DNA of 64,000 nucleotides from Kushneria indalinina DSM 14324 (GTDB taxonomy: Bacteria; Pseudomonadota; Gammaproteobacteria; Pseudomonadales; Halomonadaceae), in assembly GCF_003385845.1 (NCBI RefSeq), contig NZ_QRDJ01000006.1, positions 806,001 to 870,000 on the forward strand, written 5' to 3'. Position numbers and translations under genes: made by a program. The notes beneath the pieces are model-generated. The model saw only the letters and a program-made list of their open reading frames with translations, was not told where the DNA came from and did no database searches. Of this stretch, positions 8,306 to 17,633 are shown in pieces; the stretch's first letter is position 1, and each line of letters starts with the position of its first letter.

Positions 8306-9699
8306 AGGTGGTAAAGCATATGATCGGGCCCATGGCTGGTGCTGCACTGGCCCTGATGATTGGGGTGTCCCTGCCGGCCGCCGCTGCGCAACAGTCGGCG
8401 CCTTCGCTTGATGACATTGTTCAGAACTATCAGCAGGACTCGGCAGAGGCGCGTCAGCGCGACATGTCGCGTCTGGAGAATCTGCTGGATGATCGCGGGC
8501 AGCTGGAACAGGCCGTGGCAGAGGCCGAAGCTCGCCAGCAACAGGCTCAGGCGCGTCGCGACAGTCTCGACAGCACACGTCAGCGTCAGGAAGCCGCCAT
8601 TGCCGAGATCAACGAGCGCCGAAACGCCGAAGGCGATGATCTCCAGCCCATGTTTGATCATCTGCGCCGCGAAATCGACGACACCCGTGACAGCCTGCAC
8701 AACAGCTGGCTGATGCTGGGCAGTGATATCACTCTGCCGGCACTGGAAGAGGACAGCATTGCTTCTACCGATGATCTCGAGCAGTACGCACAGTCCATGA
8801 GTCAGCTGATCGCGCGCAGTGCCCGTGGCGAGCATCTTCAACTGCCGGTGGCCGGGCAGAACGGCAACATCACCGAGCGTGATGTGGTACGTCTGGGTGG
8901 CATGAGCGCCTTCAGCGAAGGCGATCTGCTGCGCGCGCCCGTAGAGGATCGACCGCTGGCCGTGGCGGCGCATACGCCGAGCGGTGTTTCAAGCGAGCTT
9001 GAAGCACTGGCCCGGGGTGAAGGCGATACTATGGCGCTGGACCCGACCGATGGCGAAGTGCTTGAAGCGCTGGCCCAGCAGCCATCACTGATTGAGCGTA
9101 TCCAGCAGGGCGGGGTGATCGGCTATATCACGCTGGCACTGGGCGCAGTGGGGCTGCTGATCGCCTTGGCCCAGTTTTTCTGGCTGGCGCTGGTCAGTGC
9201 TCGCACTCGCCGTCAGACGCAACGGTTCGAGGACCTTCGTGACGACAACCCGCTGGGACGCGTGCTCAAGCGCTTCGGGCAGCAGCAGCGCTATCACGAG
9301 CCCGAAGTGCTCGAGGCCCGCATGGATGAGATGCTGCTGGCCGAGCAACCGGGGCTGGAGCGCGGCCAGGCGGCCGTTAAGGTGATTGCTGCCATCGCCC
9401 CTTTGATGGGGCTTCTGGGCACGGTGACCGGCATGATCGGCACCTTCCAGGCCATTACGGTATTCGGCAGCGGCGATCCCAAGATGATGGCCGGCGGCAT
9501 CAGCCAGGCACTGGTGACCACCGTGCTGGGTCTGGTCGTGGCCATTCCGCTGCTGTTTGCCAACACCGCGCTTAATAGCCGCAGCCGCAGCCTGATGAAC
9601 CTGCTGGAGCGCCAGGCCAGTGCTCATCTGGCCGATCGTCTGGACGAGCAGCAGAGTGGGCTTGAAACGGATACCCGCCTGCATGGAAGTGCATCATGA
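8302..9699 (+). CDS. TtpC-like MotA/TolQ/ExbB proton-channel protein with long periplasmic N-domain
   Basis: The protein is 465 residues, more than twice the size of ExbB. A signal peptide (MKVVKHMIGPMAGAALALMIGVSLPAAAA) precedes about 240 residues of periplasmic, largely coiled-coil sequence. Then come a membrane segment (GVIGYITLALGAVGLLIALAQFFWLALV) and a C-terminal MotA/TolQ/ExbB domain with IAPLMGLLGTVTGMIGTFQAI and a last membrane span (ALVTTVLGLVVAIPLLFANTAL). This architecture is that of Vibrio TtpC, an extra component of TonB2 systems. ATG at 8302 overlaps the preceding stop; an open extension further upstream is a shadow of DUF3450. The stop overlaps the ExbB start. Confidence 0.88.
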   Translation: MKVVKHMIGPMAGAALALMIGVSLPAAAAQQSAPSLDDIVQNYQQDSAEARQRDMSRLENLLDDRGQLEQAVAEAEARQQQAQARRDSLDSTRQRQEAAIAEINERRNAEGDDLQPMFDHLRREIDDTRDSLHNSWLMLGSDITLPALEEDSIASTDDLEQYAQSMSQLIARSARGEHLQLPVAGQNGNITERDVVRLGGMSAFSEGDLLRAPVEDRPLAVAAHTPSGVSSELEALARGEGDTMALDPTDGEVLEALAQQPSLIERIQQGGVIGYITLALGAVGLLIALAQFFWLALVSARTRRQTQRFEDLRDDNPLGRVLKRFGQQQRYHEPEVLEARMDEMLLAEQPGLERGQAAVKVIAAIAPLMGLLGTVTGMIGTFQAITVFGSGDPKMMAGGISQALVTTVLGLVVAIPLLFANTALNSRSRSLMNLLERQASAHLADRLDEQQSGLETDTRLHGSAS

Positions 9700-10232
9700 T
9701 CGAGGCGCTGGTACATCCCCTTGAGCGGCTGGCCAGCGCCGGCGGGCCCGTGCTGGTAATCATTGCCCTGGTCGCCGTACTGCTGTTCATGCTGTCGCTT
9801 GAGCGGTTGATCTACTGGCAGTGGCGTTACCGGCGCCAGCGTCAGGCGCTGATCGCCCGGTGGCAAAAACGCCACGAGCACGTCAGCTGGAGCGCACGAA
9901 CCCTGCGTGAGTGCTGGTGTGGCGAGCTGATCAGCGCGCTGCGGGCTTCGCTGCCGTGGCTGAAACTGCTGGTGGCCCTGTGCCCGCTGTTGGGGCTGGT
10001 CGGTACCGTCACCGGCATGATCCAGGTGTTCGATACGCTGGCCATCACCGGCGTGGGACAGGCGCGCAGCATGTCGGATGGTGTGGCACGCGCCACGCTG
10101 CCCACGCTTGCCGGCATGGCAGTGGCCGTGGTGGGCATCCTCTTTACCAGTCGGTTTGAACATATTGTGCGGCGTGAGGATCAGCATCTTCACGATCGGC
10201 TGACCCGAGCCACGGAGATCGATCATGCGTAG
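9696..10232 (+). CDS. exbB: ExbB-like MotA/TolQ/ExbB proton channel (short paralogue)
   Basis: The 178-residue inner-membrane protein has three membrane spans: LVIIALVAVLLFMLSLERLIY, LLVALCPLLGLVGTVTGMIQVFD and TLPTLAGMAVAVVGILFTS. The conserved LLGLVGTVTGMI block lines the proton path shared with ExbD. It is the minimal ExbB2 form, working beside the larger TtpC-like paralogue encoded just upstream. Start and stop overlap both neighbours (4 bp and 8 bp), so production is probably coupled. Confidence 0.9.
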   Translation: MIEALVHPLERLASAGGPVLVIIALVAVLLFMLSLERLIYWQWRYRRQRQALIARWQKRHEHVSWSARTLRECWCGELISALRASLPWLKLLVALCPLLGLVGTVTGMIQVFDTLAITGVGQARSMSDGVARATLPTLAGMAVAVVGILFTSRFEHIVRREDQHLHDRLTRATEIDHA

Positions 10233-10632
10233 ACGGCGAACTCGCATGGAAGAAGAGACCACCGGGGTCGATCTGACACCGATGCTGGATGTGGTCTTCA
10301 TCATGCTGATCTTTTTTATCGTGACCACCAGTTTTGTGCGTGAAAGCGGTGTGGAGATCGAGCGTCCCGAGTCCAGTGAAGCCACTCAGCGCAACGATAC
10401 ACAGGTGCTGGTCGCGATCACCTCTGAAGGGGCTGTGTGGGTGGACGGCCAGGCCGTTGACAGCAACGCCGTAGGCGATCGCGTGCGTGAGGCGCTCTCC
10501 GGCAGTGACGGTAATGTTGTCATTCAGGCCGACCGCGCCTCACAGACCGGGCTTTTGATCGAAACCATGGACCGTATCCGCCAGGCGGGTGTCGAGAACG
10601 TGGCGGTAGCGGCCTCACGAGGAGAGAGCTGA
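10225..10632 (+). CDS. exbD: ExbD biopolymer transport protein
   Basis: In this 135-residue protein a basic cytoplasmic start (MRRRRTRMEEETTGVDLTPMLDVVFIML) leads into a single membrane helix. The conserved proton-carrying Asp lies in LTPMLDVVFIMLIFFI. The periplasmic domain ends in GLLIETMDRIRQAGVENVAVAA, typical of ExbD. It forms the channel with ExbB and drives TonB. It overlaps exbB by 8 bp and tonB by 1 bp. Confidence 0.93.
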   Translation: MRRRRTRMEEETTGVDLTPMLDVVFIMLIFFIVTTSFVRESGVEIERPESSEATQRNDTQVLVAITSEGAVWVDGQAVDSNAVGDRVREALSGSDGNVVIQADRASQTGLLIETMDRIRQAGVENVAVAASRGES

Positions 10633-11414
10633 TGCGTCAGGCGCTTGCGCTTCTGGGCGCGCTGGCCCTTGCACTGCTGCTGTTCTGGGGGCTGGCTATG
10701 ATGGTGGCGCCGCCCGAGCCGCGTGAAACGCCGCAGGAAACCATGGCCATGGCAGTCGTCGATGATGTGGCGGCGCCTGCTCAGGCACCTGAAGCCTCGA
10801 CCGACATCGCCGCGGCGGCGCCGCCTCCGCCACCACCGGCCGCGCCGGCGCGGCCGGCACCGGCGCCTCAGCCTGCACAGGATGTACAAAGCGATATCGA
10901 GCTGCAGACACAGGAGGTCAGCGAGCCTCAGGCGCCGGATGTTGAGATGAACGACAATCTGCCGGAGCTGGAGGTGGAACAGCCCGAGCCGCAGCCCGAA
11001 CCAGAACCTGAGCCCGAGCCACGGCCGACGCCCACGCCGCCGCAGGAGCAGCGCACACCCACGCCATCGTCACAGGGGACGCAGCAGAGCGAGCAGCAGG
11101 GCGAACGCAGTGGTGGTACGCCGGAGGGTGCGCCTGCAGCCCAGGGGGGCGGCACGGTACAGGCCCAGCCCACCAATCAGGTGCAGCCGGAATACCCCAT
11201 GCGGGCAAGACGCCGCGGTGAGGAGGGCTTTGTCGAGATGAGCTTTTTGATCAACCCCAACGGCAGTGTTGATGCAGGCTCCATTGAAGTGACGCAATCC
11301 GAGCCCGGCGGCGTGTTCGACAGTGCTGCCCGTGATGCCATCGAGCAGTGGCAGTTTCCGCCACGTGATGCGCCGGCCCGTACGCGCCAGCGGCTGGTCT
11401 TCAAGCTGAGGTAA
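10632..11414 (+). CDS. tonB: TonB-family energy transducer
   Basis: The 260-residue protein has one N-terminal membrane anchor (ALALLGALALALLLFWGLAMMVA). A long Ala/Pro and then Pro/Glu-rich periplasm-spanning region covers residues about 45-165 and includes alternating EP and TP dipeptides. The C-terminal TonB domain follows (QPEYPMRARRRGEEGFV, LINPNGSV, FDSAARDAIEQWQFPP). It would transmit the proton-motive force to TonB-dependent outer-membrane receptors. No receptor gene is present in the window, so the substrate is unknown. Confidence 0.93.
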   Translation: MRQALALLGALALALLLFWGLAMMVAPPEPRETPQETMAMAVVDDVAAPAQAPEASTDIAAAAPPPPPPAAPARPAPAPQPAQDVQSDIELQTQEVSEPQAPDVEMNDNLPELEVEQPEPQPEPEPEPEPRPTPTPPQEQRTPTPSSQGTQQSEQQGERSGGTPEGAPAAQGGGTVQAQPTNQVQPEYPMRARRRGEEGFVEMSFLINPNGSVDAGSIEVTQSEPGGVFDSAARDAIEQWQFPPRDAPARTRQRLVFKLR

Positions 11415-11418
11415 TGCC

Positions 11419-12690
11419 ATGTTTCGTCACTATCTGGTTCGCCATCTGAATCGCCGCCCAAAACCGTTGAAAACGCTGATGGCGATGGGGGTCGGTCTGG
11501 TTATGCTGCTGGGCGGCGAGCAGCGTGCCACGGCCGCCGGCCCGGCGCTTTCCCAGCAGAGCATTGATCGGCTGCAGGGCCTTGAGCGTAAGCTCTCGGC
11601 CGGGCATTACCAGCAGGTTGTGGATACGGCGCGCTCCCGGGCCGCCAGTGCCGGCAGCAGTCAGGCAGACCAGTGGGCCCGGGCGCTGTATCTGCAGGTG
11701 GCCGCCAGTGCCGCCCAGCGTCTGGACCAGCCCGGGTGCGCCGCCGATCTGCTCTATCAGGCACGCGGCATCGATACGGCACCGCTGTCACAGCGGCTGC
11801 AATGGCTTGAACAGGAGGCGAGGCTGCGCCTGCGTGCCGGGCAGCTCGAGCAGGCGGCGACGCTCTTTGATCGCTGGCAGGGTCAGGCATCGCTTACATC
11901 CGACGATCTCTGGCTGGGGGCACGTCTTCATGCCCGCCTTGAGCAGTGGGATGACGCCCTTCGCTGGGTCAGTCTGGCACGCGACAAGGAATCAGCACCG
12001 GACAACGAGCAGCTGGCTTTGGCGGCAAGTGTGTATCAGCAGGCCGGCCAGTACGGTGAGGCGTCCAGCGTGGTCGAGGCGCAGCTCGAGCAGGAGGACA
12101 GCGATCCGCAACGCTGGCAGCAGGCGGCCGCACTTTATCAGCGCATCGGGCAGCCGGGGCGCGCGGCCGCGTTGTGGGAGGCCGGCTGGCAGCGGGGCAT
12201 TCTGAAGGGCGAGGAGGCGCTGCTGACGCGCGCAAGGCTGCATATGGCGGGTGGTACGCCGGCGCGTGCCGCCGAGATGCTCTCGCAGGCGCTCGATAAC
12301 GGTGAACTCGAGGACAGCAATGATCATCGCCGTCTGCTGGCGCGGGCCTGGGCACAGGCCCGCGATCATCAACAGGCGTTGCAGGCCTGGCAGGCCGTGG
12401 CCGAGCGCACCGAGGATGCGCATGACTGGTACATGCTGGGCGATCTGGCCTATGGCTGGGGCGTCTGGGCGCAGGCAGAGCAGGGGTTTGCCAATGCGCG
12501 TGCCAGAGGTGGGGATAATCCCGGACAGCTCTTGCTGATGGAAGGCGTTGCGGCCTATGAGCAGGGCCGCCTCGAACAGGCCGAGGAGGTCTTTCGTCAG
12601 GCCGAGAAGTTTGGTGACAGTGCCGACCAGGCCAATCAGTGGCTGGCGCTGATCGATAACGACCGCGGCCAGCCCGATCTGTCCTCGTAA
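11419..12690 (+). CDS. Tetratricopeptide-repeat periplasmic protein, last gene of the TonB operon
   Basis: A 423-residue protein with an N-terminal hydrophobic segment (TLMAMGVGLVMLLGG) that looks like a signal peptide, possibly after a long n-region. Repeated helical pairs typical of TPR units follow, for example ALAASVYQQAGQYGEASSVVEAQL, AALYQRIGQPGRAAALWEAG and AYEQGRLEQAEEVFRQAEKFGDSADQANQWLAL. It begins 4 bp after tonB. TPR proteins are a regular last member of DUF3450/TtpC/TonB clusters and probably scaffold the complex, but the binding partner is not known. A 13-bp hairpin follows the gene. Confidence 0.85.
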   Translation: MFRHYLVRHLNRRPKPLKTLMAMGVGLVMLLGGEQRATAAGPALSQQSIDRLQGLERKLSAGHYQQVVDTARSRAASAGSSQADQWARALYLQVAASAAQRLDQPGCAADLLYQARGIDTAPLSQRLQWLEQEARLRLRAGQLEQAATLFDRWQGQASLTSDDLWLGARLHARLEQWDDALRWVSLARDKESAPDNEQLALAASVYQQAGQYGEASSVVEAQLEQEDSDPQRWQQAAALYQRIGQPGRAAALWEAGWQRGILKGEEALLTRARLHMAGGTPARAAEMLSQALDNGELEDSNDHRRLLARAWAQARDHQQALQAWQAVAERTEDAHDWYMLGDLAYGWGVWAQAEQGFANARARGGDNPGQLLLMEGVAAYEQGRLEQAEEVFRQAEKFGDSADQANQWLALIDNDRGQPDLSS

Positions 12691-12708
12691 GCTTTAATGC
12701 GCTGAAGG

Positions 12709-12739
12709 CCATCTGGCCCGCACAAGGCGGGCCAGATGG
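12709..12739. repeat. 13-bp inverted repeat between convergent TPR gene and xthA
   Basis: A perfect stem CCATCTGGCCCGC/GCGGGCCAGATGG encloses a 5-nt loop. It lies between the two convergent genes and is likely to stop transcription, but it lacks a T-tract on either side, so it may be a processing barrier or a factor-dependent terminator. Confidence 0.55.
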
Positions 12740-12774
12740 TGAGCGTTCTGCCATGGATCATGCCGACAGAGGCG

Positions 12775-13590
12775 TCATTTTACAGACAGAGTGGTCCAGA
12801 CCGGCGCATGATCGGAAGGTTTTGTCATGGCGCGCAGGTCGTAATCAATACCGGCATCCTGCACGCGTGGCGAAAGGCCGGTGCTGGTCAGGATGTAGTC
12901 GATACGAAGCCCACGTCTGGGATCACGCTCAAAGCCCTTTGAGCGGTAGTCAAACCAGCTGAACAGGTCATCGCGCTGCGGGTAACAGCGACGATAGCTG
13001 TCTTCAAGCCCCCAGGTGGTCAGGCGCTCGAGCCAGCTGCGCTCCTCAGGTTGAAAGCTTGTCTTGCCTTCTCTCAACCAGCGCTTTCGGGCGGGCTCGC
13101 CAATACCGATATCGATGTCGGCAGGGGAGATGTTGAAATCCCCCATGATCGCAATCAGCTCATCACTGTGATGCGTTTGCTCGAGATGACGTGACAGCTG
13201 ATCATAGAAATGACGCTTGTTGGGAAATTTGGTCGGGTGATGGATGCTTTCACCCTGCGGGAAGTAACCGTTGTAGACGGTCAGGGGTCCGGCAGGCGTA
13301 TCGAGAGTCACCGCAATCATGCGCCGCTGCGCATCCTCGCCATCGTCTGTAAACCCGAGCTGCACCTGTGTCGGCGCCGATTTCGTGAGAAGAGCCACAC
13401 CGTAGTGGCCCTTCTGGCCATGATAATGCACGTGATAGCCAAGACCGGCCACGGCATCGAGCGGGAACTCGCTGTCCTGGACCTTGGTCTCCTGCAGGCC
13501 GATGACATCGGGAGCATGGGTTTCGACCAGCGCTTCAAGCTGATGCTGGCGGGCACGAATGCCGTTGATATTAAATGAAACCAGGCGCAT
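12775..13590 (-). CDS. xthA: Exodeoxyribonuclease III
   Basis: This 271-residue AP endonuclease/3'-5' exonuclease of base-excision repair has the exonuclease-endonuclease-phosphatase fold. Visible motifs are [14 protein letters not shown], the metal-binding Glu of [27 protein letters not shown] and the catalytic SDHAPVW near the C-terminus. Start was set at ATG 13590, which gives the canonical N-terminus (E. coli XthA is 268 residues); the open upstream extension is the shadow of the neighbouring gene. Only 1 bp separates it from the small basic protein upstream, so they are co-transcribed. Confidence 0.94.
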   Translation of the reverse strand: MRLVSFNINGIRARQHQLEALVETHAPDVIGLQETKVQDSEFPLDAVAGLGYHVHYHGQKGHYGVALLTKSAPTQVQLGFTDDGEDAQRRMIAVTLDTPAGPLTVYNGYFPQGESIHHPTKFPNKRHFYDQLSRHLEQTHHSDELIAIMGDFNISPADIDIGIGEPARKRWLREGKTSFQPEERSWLERLTTWGLEDSYRRCYPQRDDLFSWFDYRSKGFERDPRRGLRIDYILTSTGLSPRVQDAGIDYDLRAMTKPSDHAPVWTTLSVK

Positions 13591-13591
13591 G

Positions 13592-13846
13592 TCAGCTGTC
13601 TTGTGATGAGTCGGATGAAGTGTCGTTGTCCTGCGAATGCAGCGGCAGGGTCGTGGCCTCGCGACGCTGGCGCTCCAGCTTGCTGGCGGCCTGATTCTTG
13701 CGCTGGTCACGCTTTTTGGCCGCAAATCGCGGTGTGGAGTGTAATTGATCGGGATTGTCATGCCGCCAGCGGCGGTAATCCTTGCGCTTGCCGGTACGGA
13801 TTGTCACCTTGTCGGCCAGCGAGCGCGTCTTCTTGCGACGGGTCAT
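13592..13846 (-). CDS. Small highly basic hypothetical protein upstream of xthA
   Basis: The 84-residue product is very rich in Arg and Lys over residues 1-62 ([37 protein letters not shown]). It ends in an acidic Ser/Asp tail ([14 protein letters not shown]). The ATG at 13846 has GAGAGG about 7 nt upstream; longer in-frame starts lack a ribosome-binding site. It is not recognised. The composition suggests nucleic-acid or ribosome binding, which is inference only. It is the first gene of a two-gene unit with xthA. Confidence 0.6.
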   Translation of the reverse strand: MTRRKKTRSLADKVTIRTGKRKDYRRWRHDNPDQLHSTPRFAAKKRDQRKNQAASKLERQRREATTLPLHSQDNDTSSDSSQDS

Positions 13847-13961
13847 AAAAACCTCTCGTGTCTCGCCTGAAGCAGTGTGCCGCAGTGGCATGCAGTTTAA
13901 CAATTTGCGCGCGCGCTGGCTTGCACCTGACACGGTTGATGCACAACTGAGTCAACGGTGC

Positions 13962-13970
13962 TGATACAAT
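13962..13970 (+). promoter_or_regulatory. Extended -10 promoter candidate for rhlB
   Basis: TGATACAAT fits the extended -10 pattern TGnTAnAAT and lies 48 bp before the rhlB start. No good -35 hexamer is seen at 16-18 bp. Confidence 0.4.
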
Positions 13971-14017
13971 GAAGCGTTATCTTGTCTATTCATCTCAAGC
14001 CAAAGTGATCGCAGCAT

Positions 14018-15376
14018 ATGAGTGAGTCGGAAAACTCTCAGCCGGCACAGACGTCGGCGGAGGCTCCTGCCAATGCCAATCGTCGGCCCAAGCGTCGCCG
14101 TCGAAAGCCCCGCCGCAGCCAGTCCCGCAACAATGCGCAGACCGGTAACGTGCAGGGTCAACAGGCCTCGAGCGGTGATGCCCAGAACGCTCTGCCGGAA
14201 GTGCCCGCCGTGGCTGGCAAGTGGCGTTTTCAGGATTTCAACCTGCCGATGCCCCTGATGCAGGCCATCGCCGAGCAGGGCTTCCACTATTGCACCCCGA
14301 TCCAGGCCGAGGCACTGCGACACACGCTGCTCGGCGGTGACGTGGTCGGCAAGGCGCAGACAGGCACCGGCAAGACGGCCGCCTTTTTGATCTCGATTCT
14401 GGCCTATTTCCTGGAAGAGCCGGCCCCGGATGGGCAGAAGCCGGGCGCGCCCCGGGCACTGATCATCGCGCCGACGCGGGAACTGGCCATGCAGATTGAA
14501 AAGGATGCCAAAGCGTTGATGACCCACACTTCATTGAAGGTGGCCAGCGCCGTTGGCGGCATGGATTATCAAAAGCAGCGCCAGAAGCTTGAAAAGCCGC
14601 TGGATATCCTGGTGGCAACGCCCGGTCGTCTGCTCGACTTCCATCAAAAGCGCGATGCCGATCTCTCTCAGGTCGAAGTGCTGGTGCTTGATGAGGCCGA
14701 CCGCATGCTGTCGATGGGCTTCATCCCGGATGTCAAACGCATCATTCGTGCCACGCCCAAAACCAGCGAGCGTCAGACGTTTTTGTTCTCGGCCACCTTT
14801 ACCCAGGACATCCTCAATCTGGCCAGCCAGTGGACGCACGAGCCTGCGCATGTCGAGATCGAAGTCGATGCCAGCGCGGCGGCCAATATTGATCAGCGCG
14901 TGTATCTCGTCAGTGACGCCGAGAAATTCACCATTCTCAGGCGGTTGATCGAGCGGGAGAAGCTGGAGAAGGTGATGGTCTTTGCCAACCGGCGTGATCT
15001 GGTACGCAAGCTGGATGATCGCTTGCGCAAGGCAGGGATCAACGTGGCCATGCTGTCGGGCGATGTACCGCAGAAAACGCGTGTGAGCACGCTTGAGCGC
15101 TTTCGTGAAGGCAAGGTCGCCGTGCTGGTCGCCACCGATGTGGCCGGTCGCGGGATCCACATCAACGACATCAGCCATGTGGTCAACTACACGCTGCCCG
15201 ACGATCCGGAAGACTACGTGCATCGTATCGGACGGACCGGCCGCGCAGGCGCACAGGGCACCTCGATCAGTTTTGTGGGTGAAGAAGACGGCTACGCACT
15301 GCCGGAAATTGAAGCCTACATCAAGGATCGACTCCCCTGTCAGCAGCCGCCGGCCAACCTTCTCAGCGATGACTGA
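14018..15376 (+). CDS. rhlB: DEAD-box ATP-dependent RNA helicase, RhlB type
   Basis: The 452-residue RNA helicase starts with about 60 residues of disordered, Arg/Lys-rich sequence ([18 protein letters not shown]), which likely binds RNA. The helicase core follows: Walker A AQTGTGKT (about 113-120), PTRELA, the DEAD box (225-228), [13 protein letters not shown] and [10 protein letters not shown]. RhlB unwinds RNA for the degradosome in enterobacteria; here, as in pseudomonads, the basic extension is N-terminal and no RNase E-binding tail is evident. It precedes dinG by 32 bp and may share its transcript. Confidence 0.88.
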   Translation: MSESENSQPAQTSAEAPANANRRPKRRRRKPRRSQSRNNAQTGNVQGQQASSGDAQNALPEVPAVAGKWRFQDFNLPMPLMQAIAEQGFHYCTPIQAEALRHTLLGGDVVGKAQTGTGKTAAFLISILAYFLEEPAPDGQKPGAPRALIIAPTRELAMQIEKDAKALMTHTSLKVASAVGGMDYQKQRQKLEKPLDILVATPGRLLDFHQKRDADLSQVEVLVLDEADRMLSMGFIPDVKRIIRATPKTSERQTFLFSATFTQDILNLASQWTHEPAHVEIEVDASAAANIDQRVYLVSDAEKFTILRRLIEREKLEKVMVFANRRDLVRKLDDRLRKAGINVAMLSGDVPQKTRVSTLERFREGKVAVLVATDVAGRGIHINDISHVVNYTLPDDPEDYVHRIGRTGRAGAQGTSISFVGEEDGYALPEIEAYIKDRLPCQQPPANLLSDD

Positions 15377-15408
15377 CCACGCCGTGTACCAGGAGGCGGA
15401 GAAGCACT

Positions 15409-17556
15409 GTGCTCGACGACGCGCTTAAAAGCGATATCCAGGCGGCCTATCGACGCGTGATTGAAGCGCGCTCGCTCAGACCTCGTTATGGCCAGCGTCT
15501 AATGATGGCCGAAATTGCCCGCACGCTTGGCGATATCAGGACCGACGAGCAGGGCAAGCGCGTCAGTCAGGAGCATGTCTGTGTGCTGGAGGCCGGTACC
15601 GGGACCGGCAAGACACTGGCCTATCTGCTTTCGGCGCTGCCCATTGCCCAGGCGCAGGGTAAGCGACTGGTCATTTCGACCGCCACCGTCGCCCTGCAGG
15701 AGCAGGTGCTCCACCAGGACCTGCCGATGCTCAAGGCCAGTAGCGGACTTGAATTCGAGTATGCGCTGGCCAAGGGCCGCGGGCGCTATGTCTGTGTGGC
15801 CAAACTGGATCAGCTGATGGACGGGGCAGAAGAGAACCCGACCATGTCGCTTTTCGAGCAGAGCCTGGTCAGCAGTCAGGAAGATATCGGTGAACTGGCC
15901 CGCGAGCTTGCCGAGGCCTATGGCAGCGGCGAGTGGCAGGGCGATCGCGACAGCTGGCCACAGGCCATTGCCGATCCGCAGTGGCGACGTCTGACGGTCG
16001 ATCACCGCCAGTGCACCAATCGGCGCTGCGGGCACTTCGGTGCCTGCGCCTTTTTCCGTGCCCGGCGAGGCATGGACGAGGCCGATATTATCGTTGCCAA
16101 CCACGATCTGGTGCTGGCCGACCTGTCGCTGGGCGGGGGCGTCGTGCTGCCCAATCCAAAGGATACGATCTACGTCTTTGACGAGGCGCACCATCTGCCG
16201 GACAAGGCGCTGGAGCACTTTTATCATCGTCAGGGCGTCAACGCGTCGATGCGCTGGCTGGGCCAGCTCAAGAAGTCGCTGACGGATCTCAACACGGGGC
16301 TGGGGGCGCAGCATACGATCGCTCGCCTGCTGGGTCAGTTTCCGGACCTGCTGGCAAGCATTGAGCCCCGGCTCGGAGACGCCTTTCGACTGGCGCAGCC
16401 GCTGGCCGAGCGTACCCCGGAAGACAACGAACGGCTGCACTATCGCTTTACCATGGGCAGGTTGCCGGCGGCCTTTCGTGATCTGGCCCAGCAGCTGGTC
16501 ACGCCCTTTGCCGAGCTTTCACGCCACCTGGAGACCATCAGCGATATCCTTCGGGAAAGCCTGGATCCGGACAAGTCGACCGGTCTTGCCCGTGAGCAGG
16601 CAGAAGCCTGGCTGCCGTTGATTGCGCTGGTCCATGGGCGCGCGCTCGAGGCGCACGCACTGTGGCAGGCCTTTGGCGCCGAAGAGGTCGAGGACGCACC
16701 GCCTCAGGCGCGCTGGCTGACCTTTGAGCAGCGCTCCGGCGAGGCGGAGCTGACCTTCTCGGCAAGCCCTGTCAGTGCCGCCGAGACGCTGGCCCGCTAT
16801 CTGTGGGGCAGCTGCCATGGTGCGGTACTGACGTCAGCCACGCTGACGGCGCTGGGGCGTTTTGATCGTCTTCAGGAGCGTGCCGGCCTTGCCAACCGCT
16901 ATCGCTACCAGAGTCTGCCTAGCCCGTTTGACTACTCGCGCGCAGTGCTGTCGGTGCCACGCGAGGCCGTTGATCCCGGCGATCGTGACGCCCACGAAGG
17001 GGCTATCGTGGATTTTATTGAAAAGCTGGGTGCGGATGAGGCGGCGCTGGTGCTCTTTTCGTCGCGCAAACAGCTTCGCGCTGTTACGGCAAGGCTTGAA
17101 GAGGAGACGGCGGCGCGCACGCTCTCTCAGGATGACATGCCACGACGTGAGCTGATCGAGCGCCATCGAAAGCGCATCGATGACGGGCAGGGCAGTATCA
17201 TTCTGGGGCTGGCAAGCTTTGCCGAAGGCATCGATTTGCCGGGCGATTACCTGACCCATGTCGTGATCACGCGGCTGCCCTTTGCCGTCCCCGACGATCC
17301 GGTGGGGGCGACGCTTGCAGAGTGGATTGAATCCCGGGGCGGCAATCCCTTCATGAAGATTTCGGTGCCCGATGCGTCGATCAAGCTGGTACAGGCCTGC
17401 GGGCGGTTGATTCGCAAGGAGATCGACACCGGTCGTATCACATTGCTGGACCGGCGCGTACTGACGCGTCGCTATGGGCGGGCGCTGCTGGATGCGCTGC
17501 CGCCGTTTCGTCGTGAGATTGAAGGCGAGAGCGCACCTGCAACGCTTGCCTCCTGA
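15409..17556 (+). CDS. dinG: DinG-family ATP-dependent DNA helicase (Fe-S, XPD-like)
   Basis: This 715-residue SF2 helicase moves 5' to 3' and resolves R-loops and damaged forks. Walker A lies in EAGTGTGKT (from residue 61) and the DEAH box (DEAHHL) starts at about residue 258. The Fe-S cysteines are one in GRGRYVCVAKL and three in QCTNRRCGHFGAC. C-terminal motifs are LGLASFAEGIDLPGD and QACGRLIRKEID. The GTG start has AGGAGG about 10 nt upstream; no better ATG gives a full Q-motif region. Confidence 0.92.
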   Translation: MLDDALKSDIQAAYRRVIEARSLRPRYGQRLMMAEIARTLGDIRTDEQGKRVSQEHVCVLEAGTGTGKTLAYLLSALPIAQAQGKRLVISTATVALQEQVLHQDLPMLKASSGLEFEYALAKGRGRYVCVAKLDQLMDGAEENPTMSLFEQSLVSSQEDIGELARELAEAYGSGEWQGDRDSWPQAIADPQWRRLTVDHRQCTNRRCGHFGACAFFRARRGMDEADIIVANHDLVLADLSLGGGVVLPNPKDTIYVFDEAHHLPDKALEHFYHRQGVNASMRWLGQLKKSLTDLNTGLGAQHTIARLLGQFPDLLASIEPRLGDAFRLAQPLAERTPEDNERLHYRFTMGRLPAAFRDLAQQLVTPFAELSRHLETISDILRESLDPDKSTGLAREQAEAWLPLIALVHGRALEAHALWQAFGAEEVEDAPPQARWLTFEQRSGEAELTFSASPVSAAETLARYLWGSCHGAVLTSATLTALGRFDRLQERAGLANRYRYQSLPSPFDYSRAVLSVPREAVDPGDRDAHEGAIVDFIEKLGADEAALVLFSSRKQLRAVTARLEEETAARTLSQDDMPRRELIERHRKRIDDGQGSIILGLASFAEGIDLPGDYLTHVVITRLPFAVPDDPVGATLAEWIESRGGNPFMKISVPDASIKLVQACGRLIRKEIDTGRITLLDRRVLTRRYGRALLDALPPFRREIEGESAPATLAS

Positions 17557-17570
17557 AAAGCGCAGCGCAT

Positions 17571-17602
17571 AAAAAACCCGGCCATCATGGCCGGGTTTTT
17601 TT
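17571..17602. terminator. Bidirectional intrinsic terminator between dinG and DAHP synthase
   Basis: AAAAAACCCGGCC/GGCCGGGTTTTTT forms a perfect stem, with A- and T-tracts suited to both convergent transcripts. Confidence 0.9.
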
Positions 17603-17633
17603 ATCGGGACAGGTGCTCCCTGAATCGATCGAT

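Noticed and set aside
10800-11100. Low-complexity Pro/Glu/Ala repeats considered as a separate repeat element
   Set aside because: They are in frame within tonB and encode its periplasm-spanning linker, normal for the family.
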